From an uncultured Pelagimonas sp. (GTDB lineage: Bacteria; Pseudomonadota; Alphaproteobacteria; Rhodobacterales; Rhodobacteraceae), in contig NZ_CANMKO010000004.1 in the NCBI RefSeq assembly GCF_947498515.1, forward strand, positions 1-64,000: a stretch of DNA of 64,000 bases, written 5' to 3'. The notes under the pieces were generated by a model. It saw only the letters and a program-made list of their open reading frames with translations, searched no databases and was not told the DNA's origin. Positions 1 to 7,883 of the stretch are shown here, in pieces. Both the position numbers and the translations under genes were made by a program. The stretch's first letter is position 1. The number at the start of each line of letters is the position of its first letter.

Positions 1-114
1 ATCCTGCGCAAAATCGCCGAAAACGACTACGGTAGCCTTGGCGACACATCAACACTCGCAGATCCAAGCGTGGTGGAAGAGCTTGTCGACAACCGTATGA
101 ACCGGGAGAGCTGA
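1..114 (+). CDS. acs: acetyl-CoA synthetase, C-terminal end (partial)
   Basis: Only the last 37 codons are in the window, read in frame 1 and ending in TGA at 112-114. The peptide begins [20 protein letters not shown] and continues with [12 protein letters not shown]. This matches the well-conserved C-terminal tail of AMP-forming acetyl-CoA synthetases (ILRKIA...[13 protein letters not shown]), which activate acetate to acetyl-CoA through acetyl-AMP. The rest of the gene, including the adenylate-forming core, lies outside the window. It is followed after 3 bp by adenylate kinase and then by a symporter pair, which fits an acetate uptake and activation operon. The identification rests on the tail alone; a propionyl-CoA synthetase-like paralogue cannot be fully excluded. 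Confidence 0.85.
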   Translation: MLRKIAENDYGSLGDTSTLADPSVVEELVDNRMNRES

Positions 115-117
115 GCC

Positions 118-804
118 ATGATGGATGGAAGCACCACTCTCGCAGCCCCAGTTCTGATCCTGCTTGGCCCCCCCGGGGCCGGCAAAGGCACCCAAGCGCG
201 GATGCTGGAAGAAGAATTTGGTTTTGTTCAGCTTTCGACCGGTGATTTGCTACGGGCCGCCGTTGCCGCCGGAACCGACGCCGGCAAACGCGCCAAGGCG
301 GTTATGGAAGCGGGCGAATTGGTGAGCGATGACATCGTCATTGCGATCCTGCGCGACCGTTTGAACGATACCGATTGTGCCAAAGGTGTCATCCTTGATG
401 GCTTCCCGCGCACAACGGTTCAGGCCGAAGCTTTGGACCGCCTTCTGGAGGATTCAGGTCAGCGCATCAACGCAGCGATCAGCCTTGAGGTTGATGACGC
501 CGCCATGGTGACCCGGATTTCCGGGCGCTACACCTGTGGTGGTTGTGGCGAAGGGTATCACGACACCTTTAAACAGCCAAAATCGACCGGTGTTTGCGAC
601 AATTGCGGTGGCACGGAGATGAAACGCCGCGCCGACGACAATGCCGAAACCGTGGCCAGCCGCCTTGAGGCCTACCACGCGCAAACCGCACCGTTGATTG
701 ATTACTACAACGGTCATGGCGCGCTCAAGAAAGTTGCCGCCATGGGCGACATCACTGAAATCGCGTCCGAAATGGGCGCAATTGTTCGGGGTGCTGTTGC
801 GTAA
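118..804 (+). CDS. adk: adenylate kinase, zinc-LID type
   Basis: Adenylate kinase (ATP + AMP = 2 ADP), 228 aa, cytoplasmic. The P-loop GPPGAGKGT lies at residues 17-25, the AMP-binding STGDLLR at about 40-46 and DGFPRT at about 94-99. The LID domain carries four cysteines (C140, C143, C160, C163; CX2C-X16-CX2C), indicating a structural zinc site. The gene starts 3 bp after the acs stop, with an adjacent second ATG at 121, so co-translation with acs is likely. Acs produces AMP and Adk returns it to the ADP/ATP pool, so the pairing makes metabolic sense. The ribosomal-protein-linked adk normal in bacteria is not in this window, so this may be an extra, pathway-dedicated copy. Confidence 0.95.
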   Translation: MMDGSTTLAAPVLILLGPPGAGKGTQARMLEEEFGFVQLSTGDLLRAAVAAGTDAGKRAKAVMEAGELVSDDIVIAILRDRLNDTDCAKGVILDGFPRTTVQAEALDRLLEDSGQRINAAISLEVDDAAMVTRISGRYTCGGCGEGYHDTFKQPKSTGVCDNCGGTEMKRRADDNAETVASRLEAYHAQTAPLIDYYNGHGALKKVAAMGDITEIASEMGAIVRGAVA

Positions 805-818
805 GCAATTGCGCCCTG

Positions 819-866
819 GCGCCCCTTGGGACGGGGGGCGCAGCCACGCTTGTCTTTTGGACAAGC
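819..866 (+). other. two consecutive RNA hairpins between adk and the DUF4212 gene
   Basis: The first hairpin has 7-bp arms GCGCCCC (819-825) and GGGGCGC (835-841) around TTGGGACGG. The second has arms GCTTGTC (848-854) and GACAAGC (860-866) around TTTTG. No T-tract follows either, so they are not standard intrinsic terminators. They lie just before a strong ribosome-binding region and may protect the 3' end of a processed acs-adk transcript or shape translation of the symporter genes. The function is inferred. Confidence 0.5.
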
Positions 867-867
867 A

Positions 868-885
868 CAAGGAGGAAGAGGAGGA
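868..885 (+). promoter_or_regulatory. extended purine-rich Shine-Dalgarno ladder for the DUF4212 gene
   Basis: A run of GGAGG-like motifs (AAGGAGGAAGAGGAGGA) ends 5 bp before the ATG at 891. It offers at least two overlapping anti-SD registers. Positions 878-885 (GAGGAGGA) are perfectly complementary over 8 nt to the CCTCCTCCC loops of the sRNA array at 30.5-31.1 kb. Confidence 0.6.
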
Positions 886-890
886 CCCGC

Positions 891-1178
891 ATGACGGATC
901 ACACATCTCAAGACGCGAAAGCCGCCGAAAAGTCCGATCAGGGCTATTGGGCCGCCAACGTGCGCATCATTCTGGTTAGCCTGGTTATCTGGGCTGTCGT
1001 TAGCTTTGGCTTCGGCATTTTGCTACGCCCAATGCTCAGCGGCATTAGCGTTGGCGGAACAGACCTAGGTTTCTGGTTTGCCCAACAGGGTTCAATCATC
1101 GTCTTTTTGGGCCTGATCTTTTTCTACGCCTGGCGGATGAACAAGCTCGACCGTGAATACGGCGTCGAAGAGGAATAA
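891..1178 (+). CDS. DUF4212 small subunit of sodium/solute symporter
   Basis: A 95-aa protein with two predicted membrane segments (about residues 24-46 and 60-82) and a short charged tail. It fits the DUF4212 / sodium-solute-symporter small-subunit family, which sits directly upstream of VC_2705-type symporters, as here (5-bp gap). It probably forms a two-component transporter with the next gene, by analogy with YjcH-ActP; that role is inferred from family and context. It has a very strong SD and two hairpins upstream, so it may be translated independently of adk. Confidence 0.88.
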   Translation: MTDHTSQDAKAAEKSDQGYWAANVRIILVSLVIWAVVSFGFGILLRPMLSGISVGGTDLGFWFAQQGSIIVFLGLIFFYAWRMNKLDREYGVEEE

Positions 1179-1183
1179 GCGCA

Positions 1184-2968
1184 ATGGATCAGTTTACCAT
1201 CAACCTGCTGTTTGTTGGCGCGTCTTTTGCGCTCTACATCGGCATCGCGATCTGGGCCCGTGCGGGTTCCACATCCGAATTCTACGCTGCGGGTCGCGGC
1301 GTTCACCCGGTCACCAACGGTATGGCGACAGCGGCTGACTGGATGTCAGCGGCCTCGTTCATTTCGATGGCCGGTCTTATCGCGTTCACCGGCTACGACA
1401 ACTCCTCGTTCTTGATGGGTTGGACAGGCGGCTACGTTCTTCTGGCTCTGTTGCTTGCGCCTTACCTGCGTAAGTTCGGCAAGTTCACCGTGTCCGAATT
1501 CATCGGCGATCGTTTCTACAGCCCAACCGCGCGTGTTGTTGCGGTTATCTGTCTGATCGTTGCGTCAACAACCTATGTTATCGGTCAGATGACCGGTGTT
1601 GGTGTTGCCTTTGGTCGCTTCTTGGAAGTGTCCAACACCACTGGTCTGTTGATCGGTGCCTGTGTGGTTTTCGCCTACGCTGTTTTCGGCGGCATGAAGG
1701 GTGTGACGTACACTCAGGTTGCTCAGTACGTTGTTCTGATCATGGCCTACACCATCCCAGCGATCTTTATCTCGCTGCAGCTGACAGGTAACCCTGTTCC
1801 TGCTCTGGGTCTGTTTGGTGATCACGCTGCATCGGGTACTCCACTGCTAACCACGCTTGACCAAATCGTTTCCGAGCTTGGCTTCAATGAGTACACAGCC
1901 CACCACGCTGACACGTTCAACATGGTTCTGTTCACTCTGTCGCTGATGATCGGTACCGCGGGTCTGCCCCACGTGATCATGCGTTTCTTCACCGTTCCTA
2001 AAGTTGCCGACGCACGTTGGTCTGCTGGTTGGGCGCTGGTGTTCATCGCGCTGCTGTACCTCACCGCCCCTGCGGTTGGTGCCATGGCACGTCTGAACAT
2101 CACTGAGCTGATGTGGCCAAATGGCACGTCTGGTGATCCGGTTTCGGTCGAAATGATCGAAGACGAAGCCCAGTACGACTGGATGGCGACTTGGCAGAAA
2201 ACTGGCCTCTTGGGCTGGGAAGACAAGAACGGCGACGGTAAAATCGCTTACTTCAACGAAAAAGACGCCGACACAGTTGCCAAAATGGAAGCTGCTGGTT
2301 GGGGTTCTGAAAACGAGCTGACCAAGTTCAACCGCGATATCCTGGTTCTTGCGAACCCTGAAATTGCGAACCTACCTTCTTGGGTTATTGGTCTGGTTGC
2401 TGCTGGTGGTCTTGCCGCTGCTCTGTCAACCGCTGCGGGCCTGTTGCTGGCGATCTCTTCTGCGGTTTCGCATGACTTGATCAAAGGTTCGATCAACCCG
2501 AACATCTCGGAAAAAGGTGAATTGCTCTCCGCTCGTATCGCCATGGCCGTTGCCATCGCCGTTGCGACATGGCTAGGTCTGAACCCTCCGGGCTTCGCTG
2601 CTCAAACCGTGGCCCTTGCCTTCGGTCTGGCCGCTGCGTCGATCTTCCCTGCGCTGATGATGGGCATCTTTACCAAGGTGAACAACAAAGGTGCGGTTGC
2701 TGGTATGTTGGCTGGTCTGGGTATCACCCTGCTGTACATCTTCCTGCACAAAGGTTGGTTCTTCGTTCCAGGTACAAACAGCTTCACCGACGCAGACCCA
2801 CTCTTGGGTACAATCAAATCGACATCCTTCGGTGCGGTTGGCGCAATGGTGAACTTCTGTGTGGCCTTCACTGTGTCTAAGTTCTCCGCGCCTATTCCAA
2901 AGGAAATCGAAGAGCTGGTCGAAAGCGTCCGCGTACCACGTGGTGCTGGCGAAGCTGTGGACCACTAA
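1184..2968 (+). CDS. sodium/solute symporter large subunit, ActP/VC_2705-like
   Basis: A 594-aa integral membrane protein of the sodium:solute symporter (SSS) family. It has about 13 hydrophobic segments, and the segment STSEFYAAGRGVHPVTNGMA near residue 30 is typical of acetate/short-chain-acid permeases. Together with the DUF4212 protein it should import a carboxylate, probably acetate given the linked acs. A soluble insert near residues 330-385 contains an EF-hand-like loop, DKNGDGKIAYFN (about 347-358), which could bind Ca2+. Codon use shifts visibly toward GTT and CTG codons, as expected for a highly expressed gene. The exact substrate is not readable from the sequence. Confidence 0.9.
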   Translation: MDQFTINLLFVGASFALYIGIAIWARAGSTSEFYAAGRGVHPVTNGMATAADWMSAASFISMAGLIAFTGYDNSSFLMGWTGGYVLLALLLAPYLRKFGKFTVSEFIGDRFYSPTARVVAVICLIVASTTYVIGQMTGVGVAFGRFLEVSNTTGLLIGACVVFAYAVFGGMKGVTYTQVAQYVVLIMAYTIPAIFISLQLTGNPVPALGLFGDHAASGTPLLTTLDQIVSELGFNEYTAHHADTFNMVLFTLSLMIGTAGLPHVIMRFFTVPKVADARWSAGWALVFIALLYLTAPAVGAMARLNITELMWPNGTSGDPVSVEMIEDEAQYDWMATWQKTGLLGWEDKNGDGKIAYFNEKDADTVAKMEAAGWGSENELTKFNRDILVLANPEIANLPSWVIGLVAAGGLAAALSTAAGLLLAISSAVSHDLIKGSINPNISEKGELLSARIAMAVAIAVATWLGLNPPGFAAQTVALAFGLAAASIFPALMMGIFTKVNNKGAVAGMLAGLGITLLYIFLHKGWFFVPGTNSFTDADPLLGTIKSTSFGAVGAMVNFCVAFTVSKFSAPIPKEIEELVESVRVPRGAGEAVDH

Positions 2969-3018
2969 TCAATGATTGCCCAGCTGTCTCCCATTCAGCC
3001 GGGCAACTCATGACCCAG

Positions 3019-3047
3019 ACGGGGCACCCATTCGGTGCCCCGTTTTT
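3019..3047 (+). terminator. intrinsic terminator after the symporter gene
   Basis: Perfect 10-bp arms ACGGGGCACC (3019-3028) and GGTGCCCCGT (3034-3043) around CATTC, followed by TTTTTATT. It closes the acs-adk-symporter transcript 50 bp after the symporter stop. Confidence 0.9.
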
Positions 3048-3188
3048 ATTGACGGGGGTCGAAGCCCTTAAACTTTCGGCAAAAAATTCCCGCGAGACCG
3101 ATGAAACCTTGCTCCAAATCAAGGCCCGGACTTGCAATTCAGCGTTTAGTTTTCCCAACATATGCCCCAGTAAAAAAGAGCCTTTCCA

Positions 3189-5012
3189 ATGCCTCTAGAC
3201 ACCGCAGCCCTTGCCCGATTTCTGAGTGCCGTGCATCCCTATGATGCGCTGTCAGAAGAGGCGCTGACCGCGCTCTTGCCCCGCTTTGAGTCGCGCCTCT
3301 ATTTTGCAGGCGATGAGATATACAGCCTTGGGTGTGACCTAGAGGGCCTGTACCTTATTCACGAAGGACAGGTCGAAATTCGCGACGAAAACGATGTGCC
3401 TGTGTCCTTGTTGGGGCGTCGGAACTCATTTGGTGAACGCGGATTGCTGCGCGATGGCCAATCAGTGACCTCGGCCCGCGCGATCGAAGATTGCCTATTG
3501 GTTATTCTGCCCCGTGATGCGTTTCACGCGCTGCTTGACCAAGAGGACGCCGCTCGCAGATTCTTTGATCGCAAGCGGGCTGCAAAACCACAAAAGGCCG
3601 ATCTAGCGACTAGCCGGGTTGAAACCCTGATGGCCCCTGCCCCGCTTACCTGCCCACCACAAACCACCGTCAAAGAAGCCGCGCAGATCATGCATTCGCG
3701 CCATATTTCTTCGGTCTGTATTCTGGAAGGCACCGAACTGCTCGGCATTGCAACAATTCGCGACCTATCGGGCAAAGTTGTTGGCGGTGCCCTGCCCTTT
3801 GACACGCCGATAAAGGACATCATGACACCGGACCCCGTGACCCTCTCGCCGTCTGACATTGGATCTGACGTGCTCCACATGATGATGGAACGCCGGATCG
3901 GGCATGTACCCGTCACCGAAGCGGGCAAACTTGTTGGAATTGTCACACAAACCGATCTAACCCGGTTTCAAGCGGTCAGCTCCGCCGAACTGGTTTCGGA
4001 AATCGCCCACGCCCATACCGCCGAGGCCATGGCCGAGGTCACAGCCCGCATTCCGCAACTGCTGTTGCAGCTTGTCGCCGGTGGCAATCGCCACGAGGTT
4101 GTCACCCGCCTGATCACCGACATTGCCGATACAGCAACGCGTCGATTGTTGGCACTGGCCGAAGAACAATTCGGCCCCCCTCCCGTGCCCTACCTGTGGC
4201 TCGCCTGCGGCAGTCAGGGTCGCCAAGAGCAAACCGGTGTTTCGGATCAGGACAATTGCCTTTTGATCGACGACGCTGTGACAGACGACCAAATGCCCTA
4301 TTTTGCCAAGATGGCCGAATTTGTCTGTGCCGGTCTTGATACCTGTGGCTATGTGTTCTGTCCGGGCGATATGATGGCGACCAATCCGCGTTGGTGCCAA
4401 CCGGTGCGCGTGTGGCGCGACTATTTCCGCAGCTGGATCAACAAACCGTCACCCGAGGCCCAGATGCTGGCCTCGGTGATGTTTGACCTACGTCCGATTG
4501 GCGGCACCGTTGGATTGTTTGCGGACTTGCAAGAAACGACCTTGGAAGCGGCCTCCAAGAACTCGATCTTTGTGGCACATATGCTGTCCAACTCGCTCAA
4601 GCACACCCCGCCTCTTGGGTTGCTGCGCGGTTTTGCGACCATTCGGTCGGGCGAACACAAAAACCAGCTTGATCTCAAACACAACGGCGTTGTGCCAGTG
4701 GTGGATTTGGGGCGGATTTATGCGCTTCAAGGGAAGTTGGCCGAAGCCAATACCCGCGCACGCCTAGAGGGCGCGATGGCCGCAGGTGTGCTAAGCCAGA
4801 CCGGCGGACAGGACCTGTTGGATGCCTATGATCTGATCGCCGAAACACGTCTGGAGCATCAGGCCGAACAAGTCAAATCAGGGCAAGCTCCTGACAATTA
4901 TCTGGCCCCGGCGGATTTATCTGATTTTGAGCGAAGCCATTTGCGCGACGCCTTTGTGGTGGTGAAGTCACTGCAATCTGCCGTAGGACATGGGAAGGGA
5001 ATGCTCGGGTGA
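3189..5012 (+). CDS. cNMP-binding/CBS/DUF294 nucleotidyltransferase-like signalling protein
   Basis: A 607-aa cytoplasmic protein with the domain order: cyclic-nucleotide-binding beta-roll (about 15-125); paired CBS domains (about 145-270, including ITDI/MTPDPVTLSP-type repeats); a DUF294 putative nucleotidyltransferase (about 290-430, with WLACGSQGRQEQTGVSDQDN carrying the GSxxRxE...D pattern of the Pol-beta superfamily); and DUF294_C (about 430-590). Relatives are related to GlnD-type nucleotidyltransferases and are commonly beside symporters or exonucleases. It probably senses a nucleotide ligand through the cNMP and CBS domains. The target and enzymatic activity are unknown. It has its own terminator-bounded transcript, and the membrane protein and exonuclease genes follow. 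Confidence 0.88.
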   Translation: MPLDTAALARFLSAVHPYDALSEEALTALLPRFESRLYFAGDEIYSLGCDLEGLYLIHEGQVEIRDENDVPVSLLGRRNSFGERGLLRDGQSVTSARAIEDCLLVILPRDAFHALLDQEDAARRFFDRKRAAKPQKADLATSRVETLMAPAPLTCPPQTTVKEAAQIMHSRHISSVCILEGTELLGIATIRDLSGKVVGGALPFDTPIKDIMTPDPVTLSPSDIGSDVLHMMMERRIGHVPVTEAGKLVGIVTQTDLTRFQAVSSAELVSEIAHAHTAEAMAEVTARIPQLLLQLVAGGNRHEVVTRLITDIADTATRRLLALAEEQFGPPPVPYLWLACGSQGRQEQTGVSDQDNCLLIDDAVTDDQMPYFAKMAEFVCAGLDTCGYVFCPGDMMATNPRWCQPVRVWRDYFRSWINKPSPEAQMLASVMFDLRPIGGTVGLFADLQETTLEAASKNSIFVAHMLSNSLKHTPPLGLLRGFATIRSGEHKNQLDLKHNGVVPVVDLGRIYALQGKLAEANTRARLEGAMAAGVLSQTGGQDLLDAYDLIAETRLEHQAEQVKSGQAPDNYLAPADLSDFERSHLRDAFVVVKSLQSAVGHGKGMLG

Positions 5013-5032
5013 GGTCAGCCACAGACGGCGAC

Positions 5033-5076
5033 CAAATTCCATGCATGGAATTTGCAAAACTCTTGCAAGAGTTTTG
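5033..5076. repeat. 44-bp double-palindrome intergenic repeat, copy 1
   Basis: Two perfect 22-bp palindromes abut exactly: the first (5033-5054) has half-site CAAATTCCATG and the second (5055-5076) has half-site CAAAACTCTTG. A second copy lies at 47204-47247 in the reverse orientation, with about 40 of 44 bases identical. It sits between the DUF294 gene and the next membrane-protein gene. It is not a typical terminator, because each arm pair can close a hairpin of nearly zero loop and no T-tract follows. Confidence 0.85.
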
Positions 5077-5134
5077 ATGGCGCACCCGGCGAGGGAGAAA
5101 ACAAAACACCGGAAATCGGTGTTGGGGAGGTTGA

Positions 5135-5635
5135 ATGTTTCTAGAACTGATCGCGGTCTTTATCGCAGGGTTCGCTGGGGCCGGTGCAATGATGTTGCTC
5201 GGCAAAATTTCGGGTGGCCGCCTGCCCAAATGGCTGGTTCCGGTTGGTGCAGGTGCCGCGATGCTGATCGCCGGTATTTCCAGCGAATATAGCTGGTTTA
5301 GCCGCACATCTGGCAACCTGCCCGAAGGCATCGAAATCGCGGAAACCGGCGAAAGCAAAGCCCTTTGGCGCCCTTGGACCTATGTGTTTCCGATGACCAA
5401 CCGATTTGTCGCGGTCGATACGGGCAACATGCAAGCCAATAGCGACACCGACGGTTTGTACCTTGTCGACCTGTACTTCTTTGGTCGTTGGCGCGCCGTT
5501 CAGGTCGTCGAAGTTATGGTTGATTGCATCGGACATCGGCGTGCTGATCCGGTCCTTGGTGATGGCTCCGATCCGCTTTGGCGCGACGTCGGACCACAAG
5601 ATTCCGTCGTCAAAACAGTCTGCAAGGAGGGATGA
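5135..5635 (+). CDS. conserved hypothetical membrane protein
   Basis: A 166-aa protein with two hydrophobic N-terminal segments (about residues 2-24 and 32-49), then a soluble region of about 115 aa containing SSEYSWFSRTSGNLPEGIEI and a FFGRWRAVQVVEV strand. No family was recognised with certainty. The stop (5633-5635) is one base before the exonuclease ATG at 5637, so the two are almost certainly co-translated. A membrane partner role for the exonuclease or the DUF294 protein is possible but unproven. Confidence 0.8.
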   Translation: MFLELIAVFIAGFAGAGAMMLLGKISGGRLPKWLVPVGAGAAMLIAGISSEYSWFSRTSGNLPEGIEIAETGESKALWRPWTYVFPMTNRFVAVDTGNMQANSDTDGLYLVDLYFFGRWRAVQVVEVMVDCIGHRRADPVLGDGSDPLWRDVGPQDSVVKTVCKEG

Positions 5636-5636
5636 C

Positions 5637-7046
5637 ATGTTTACCAAACTAAGCCTGCGTTTACGCGTTTTTCTGTTCTTTTGCCTGATCGCACTGGGTG
5701 GCACGGGCTTGGTTCTGGTATCGCTTTGGATTGGTCATTCCCGCGTGGCCTCGACCTCGGTCACCGATGGGTTTGTCTTTGCCGGCATCATCTCCATCTT
5801 AGGTACCGTAGGGCTGACCGCCGGGATTTGGCTGTTGTTTGATGAAAATGTCGCCAAACCTATTGAAAAGCTGGCTTCCGAAATGCGCACTCGTGCCCAC
5901 GCTGGTGTTGGAAGCGATGTAGATACCAATGCCGCGCGTTACTTGGGTGATTTGGCCCCAGCAGCTAGCGCGGTGACAACCGCCTTGTCCGACACCGCAC
6001 TTTCGACTGCGCAAAAAGTCGCCGCAGAGACCGAACGGTTGGCCGCCGAAAAGGCCCGGCTCACCGCCCTGCTCACCGAAATTCCCGTGGCGATGATCTT
6101 GGTAAATGCCAACAATCAGATCGTTCTGTATGACGGCCAAGCCGCTGAAGTCTTGTCACAAATCGGCGTCCCGCGTTTGAATGCACCCATTTCAGAATAC
6201 TTCGATCTGGCCAGCCTGACATCCGCACAAAACAAACTCAATAAAACCGGAATGGAAGTGACCTTTTCTGCCAAAGGGGCCCATGACAGGCTTAGCTTTG
6301 ACACCCGGATGAAGCCCATGGATGGTGGCGGTTACATGCTGATGATTGACGCCGAACACGTCAATATCGCCCCCGATGCCGCCCGCCCTCTTGTCTATGA
6401 TTTCGATCTGATGGAACGTGGAGAAGAGGATTTGGGCGACCAAACCAAACTGCGTGACCTGACCTTTGCGGTCTTTGACACCGAGACCACCGGTTTGTTG
6501 CCACACAAAGACGACATCGTGCAAATCGGTGCCGTTCGGGTTGTGAATAGCCGGATTGTCGACGGGGAACGGATCGATCAATTTGTGGATCCGGGCCGCC
6601 CAATTCCACCCGCTTCAACCAAGGTGCACCATGTCACTGACGCTATGGTCGCTGGTGCTCCCGATATCGGTGTCGCCGGGGCGCAATTTCACCGCTTTGC
6701 CAACAAATCGGTCATCGTCGCCCATAACGCCCCGTTCGATATGGCTTTTTTGCATCGCGACAAAACCCGCATGGGCGTCGAATGGGATCATCCAATCCTC
6801 GATACAGTCCTGCTGTCTGCTGTTTTGTTTGGGGCCTCGCAAACCCACACTTTGGATGCGCTCTGTGATCGACTGGATGTGACCATACCGCCTGAGTTGC
6901 GCCACACAGCCCTCGGCGATGCCCAAGCGACCGCCGAAGTTCTGGTGCGCATGCTGCCTATGCTTGAGGCGCGCGGATTGACGACCTTTGGCGAGGTTGT
7001 CGAAGAAACACGGCGGCATGGTCGGTTGCTCGAAGATCTGAATTAA
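5637..7046 (+). CDS. membrane-anchored DEDDh 3'-5' exonuclease (DnaQ-like) with PAS-like region
   Basis: A 469-aa protein. The start at 5637 is chosen because AAGGAGG lies 6 bp upstream and the previous gene stops at 5635. Two membrane segments (about 12-33 and 44-67) are followed by a coiled helical stretch (about 120-145, AAETERLAAEKARL), a PAS-like fold (about 145-250) and a DnaQ/PolC-epsilon-type exonuclease (about 275-460). Exonuclease motifs are visible: FDTETTG (D281, E283), AHNAPFDMAF and HTALGDAQAT (the H-x4-D signature). It should degrade nucleic acid 3' to 5'. The membrane anchor and PAS-like sensor are unusual for a DnaQ-type enzyme and suggest regulated or localised activity. The substrate is unknown. 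Confidence 0.85.
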   Translation: MFTKLSLRLRVFLFFCLIALGGTGLVLVSLWIGHSRVASTSVTDGFVFAGIISILGTVGLTAGIWLLFDENVAKPIEKLASEMRTRAHAGVGSDVDTNAARYLGDLAPAASAVTTALSDTALSTAQKVAAETERLAAEKARLTALLTEIPVAMILVNANNQIVLYDGQAAEVLSQIGVPRLNAPISEYFDLASLTSAQNKLNKTGMEVTFSAKGAHDRLSFDTRMKPMDGGGYMLMIDAEHVNIAPDAARPLVYDFDLMERGEEDLGDQTKLRDLTFAVFDTETTGLLPHKDDIVQIGAVRVVNSRIVDGERIDQFVDPGRPIPPASTKVHHVTDAMVAGAPDIGVAGAQFHRFANKSVIVAHNAPFDMAFLHRDKTRMGVEWDHPILDTVLLSAVLFGASQTHTLDALCDRLDVTIPPELRHTALGDAQATAEVLVRMLPMLEARGLTTFGEVVEETRRHGRLLEDLN

Positions 7047-7065
7047 CCATCTCGCGCCCGGTTGT

Positions 7066-7117
7066 GGGACGGTGGGTGGGGCGATGCTCGCCGCGCGAGC
7101 AAGCGACGCCCCGTCCC
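7066..7117 (-). terminator. 3' hairpin with C-rich segment after the SDR gene (putative terminator)
   Basis: An inverted repeat of 7 bp, GGGACGG (7066-7072) with CCGTCCC (7111-7117), encloses a nested hairpin GCTCG/CGAGC (7086-7100) and a G-rich run GGTGGGTGGGG on the + strand (C-rich in the minus-strand RNA). It ends 5 bp beyond the stop of the minus-strand SDR gene and also faces the end of the exonuclease gene. No T-tract follows. It resembles the elements at 60091 and 62294. Confidence 0.5.
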
Positions 7118-7121
7118 AAGA

Positions 7122-7883
7122 TCAACGTTGAGGGAGACGAACTGCCCCATCAAGGCGAATGGTTGTGCCATTCAAATAGGCATTTTCGCAGATTTGACAG
7201 ACCATCTGAGCATATTCTGCCGGGTCACCCAAACGGTGCGGGAATGGAATATTCGCAACGATCCCCGCAGTCACATCATCGGGCAAGCCTTCCATCATTG
7301 GTGTCCCGAACAAGCCCGGCGCAATCGCCATCACCCGCACACCTTGTTTTGCCATTTCCCGCGCTGCAGGCAGGCACATGGCCGCTATCGCGCCCTTTGA
7401 TGCGGAATAGGCTGATTGGCCAAATTGACCATCTTGATAGGCAATCGAAGCTGTGTTGATCACAACGCCGCGCTCTCCGGTCTCCAACGCGTCCTGATCC
7501 ATCATCGCGCGCGCCGCATAGGACATTACGTTGAACGTCCCGATCAAGTTGACCCGGATCGTGCGTTCAAATGCGTCGATCGAAAGCGCCCCTTCGCGCC
7601 CAACAATCCGTTTGGCCGGGGCAATACCGGCACAGTTGACGGCAATCCGCGGCTTGCCCAATTCTGCAAACACCGTGTCAAAGGCCGCCGCAACCGAGGC
7701 CTCATCGCCGACATCAGTTTTGATTGCAATACCGCCAATCTCGGCGGCCATTTGCGCTCCGCCTTCGGCATCGAAATCAAGGATGGCAACCTTGGCCCCT
7801 TTAGCTGCCAACCGTTTTGCAGTCGCGGCCCCCAAACCACTGGCCCCACCTGTAACAACCGCAATCTGACCCGTGATATCCAT
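7122..7883 (-). CDS. short-chain dehydrogenase, 3-hydroxyacyl-CoA dehydrogenase (HSD10)-like
   Basis: An SDR-family NAD(P)-dependent oxidoreductase of 253 aa. The start MDITGQ at 7883 is preferred over an ATG 18 bp upstream because it is preceded by a GGAGGG-type SD. The cofactor motif TGGASGLG is at about residues 12-19, NCAG at about 90 and the catalytic S-Y-x3-K as SAYSASKGA. The IAYQDGQFGQSAYSASKG segment and the C-terminal LNGTTIRLDGAVR resemble type-II 3-hydroxyacyl-CoA dehydrogenases (17-beta-HSD10 relatives). A role in fatty- or branched-acid oxidation is likely. The neighbouring hydratase-like gene on the same strand supports acyl-CoA metabolism. Confidence 0.85.
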   Translation of the reverse strand: MDITGQIAVVTGGASGLGAATAKRLAAKGAKVAILDFDAEGGAQMAAEIGGIAIKTDVGDEASVAAAFDTVFAELGKPRIAVNCAGIAPAKRIVGREGALSIDAFERTIRVNLIGTFNVMSYAARAMMDQDALETGERGVVINTASIAYQDGQFGQSAYSASKGAIAAMCLPAAREMAKQGVRVMAIAPGLFGTPMMEGLPDDVTAGIVANIPFPHRLGDPAEYAQMVCQICENAYLNGTTIRLDGAVRLPQR

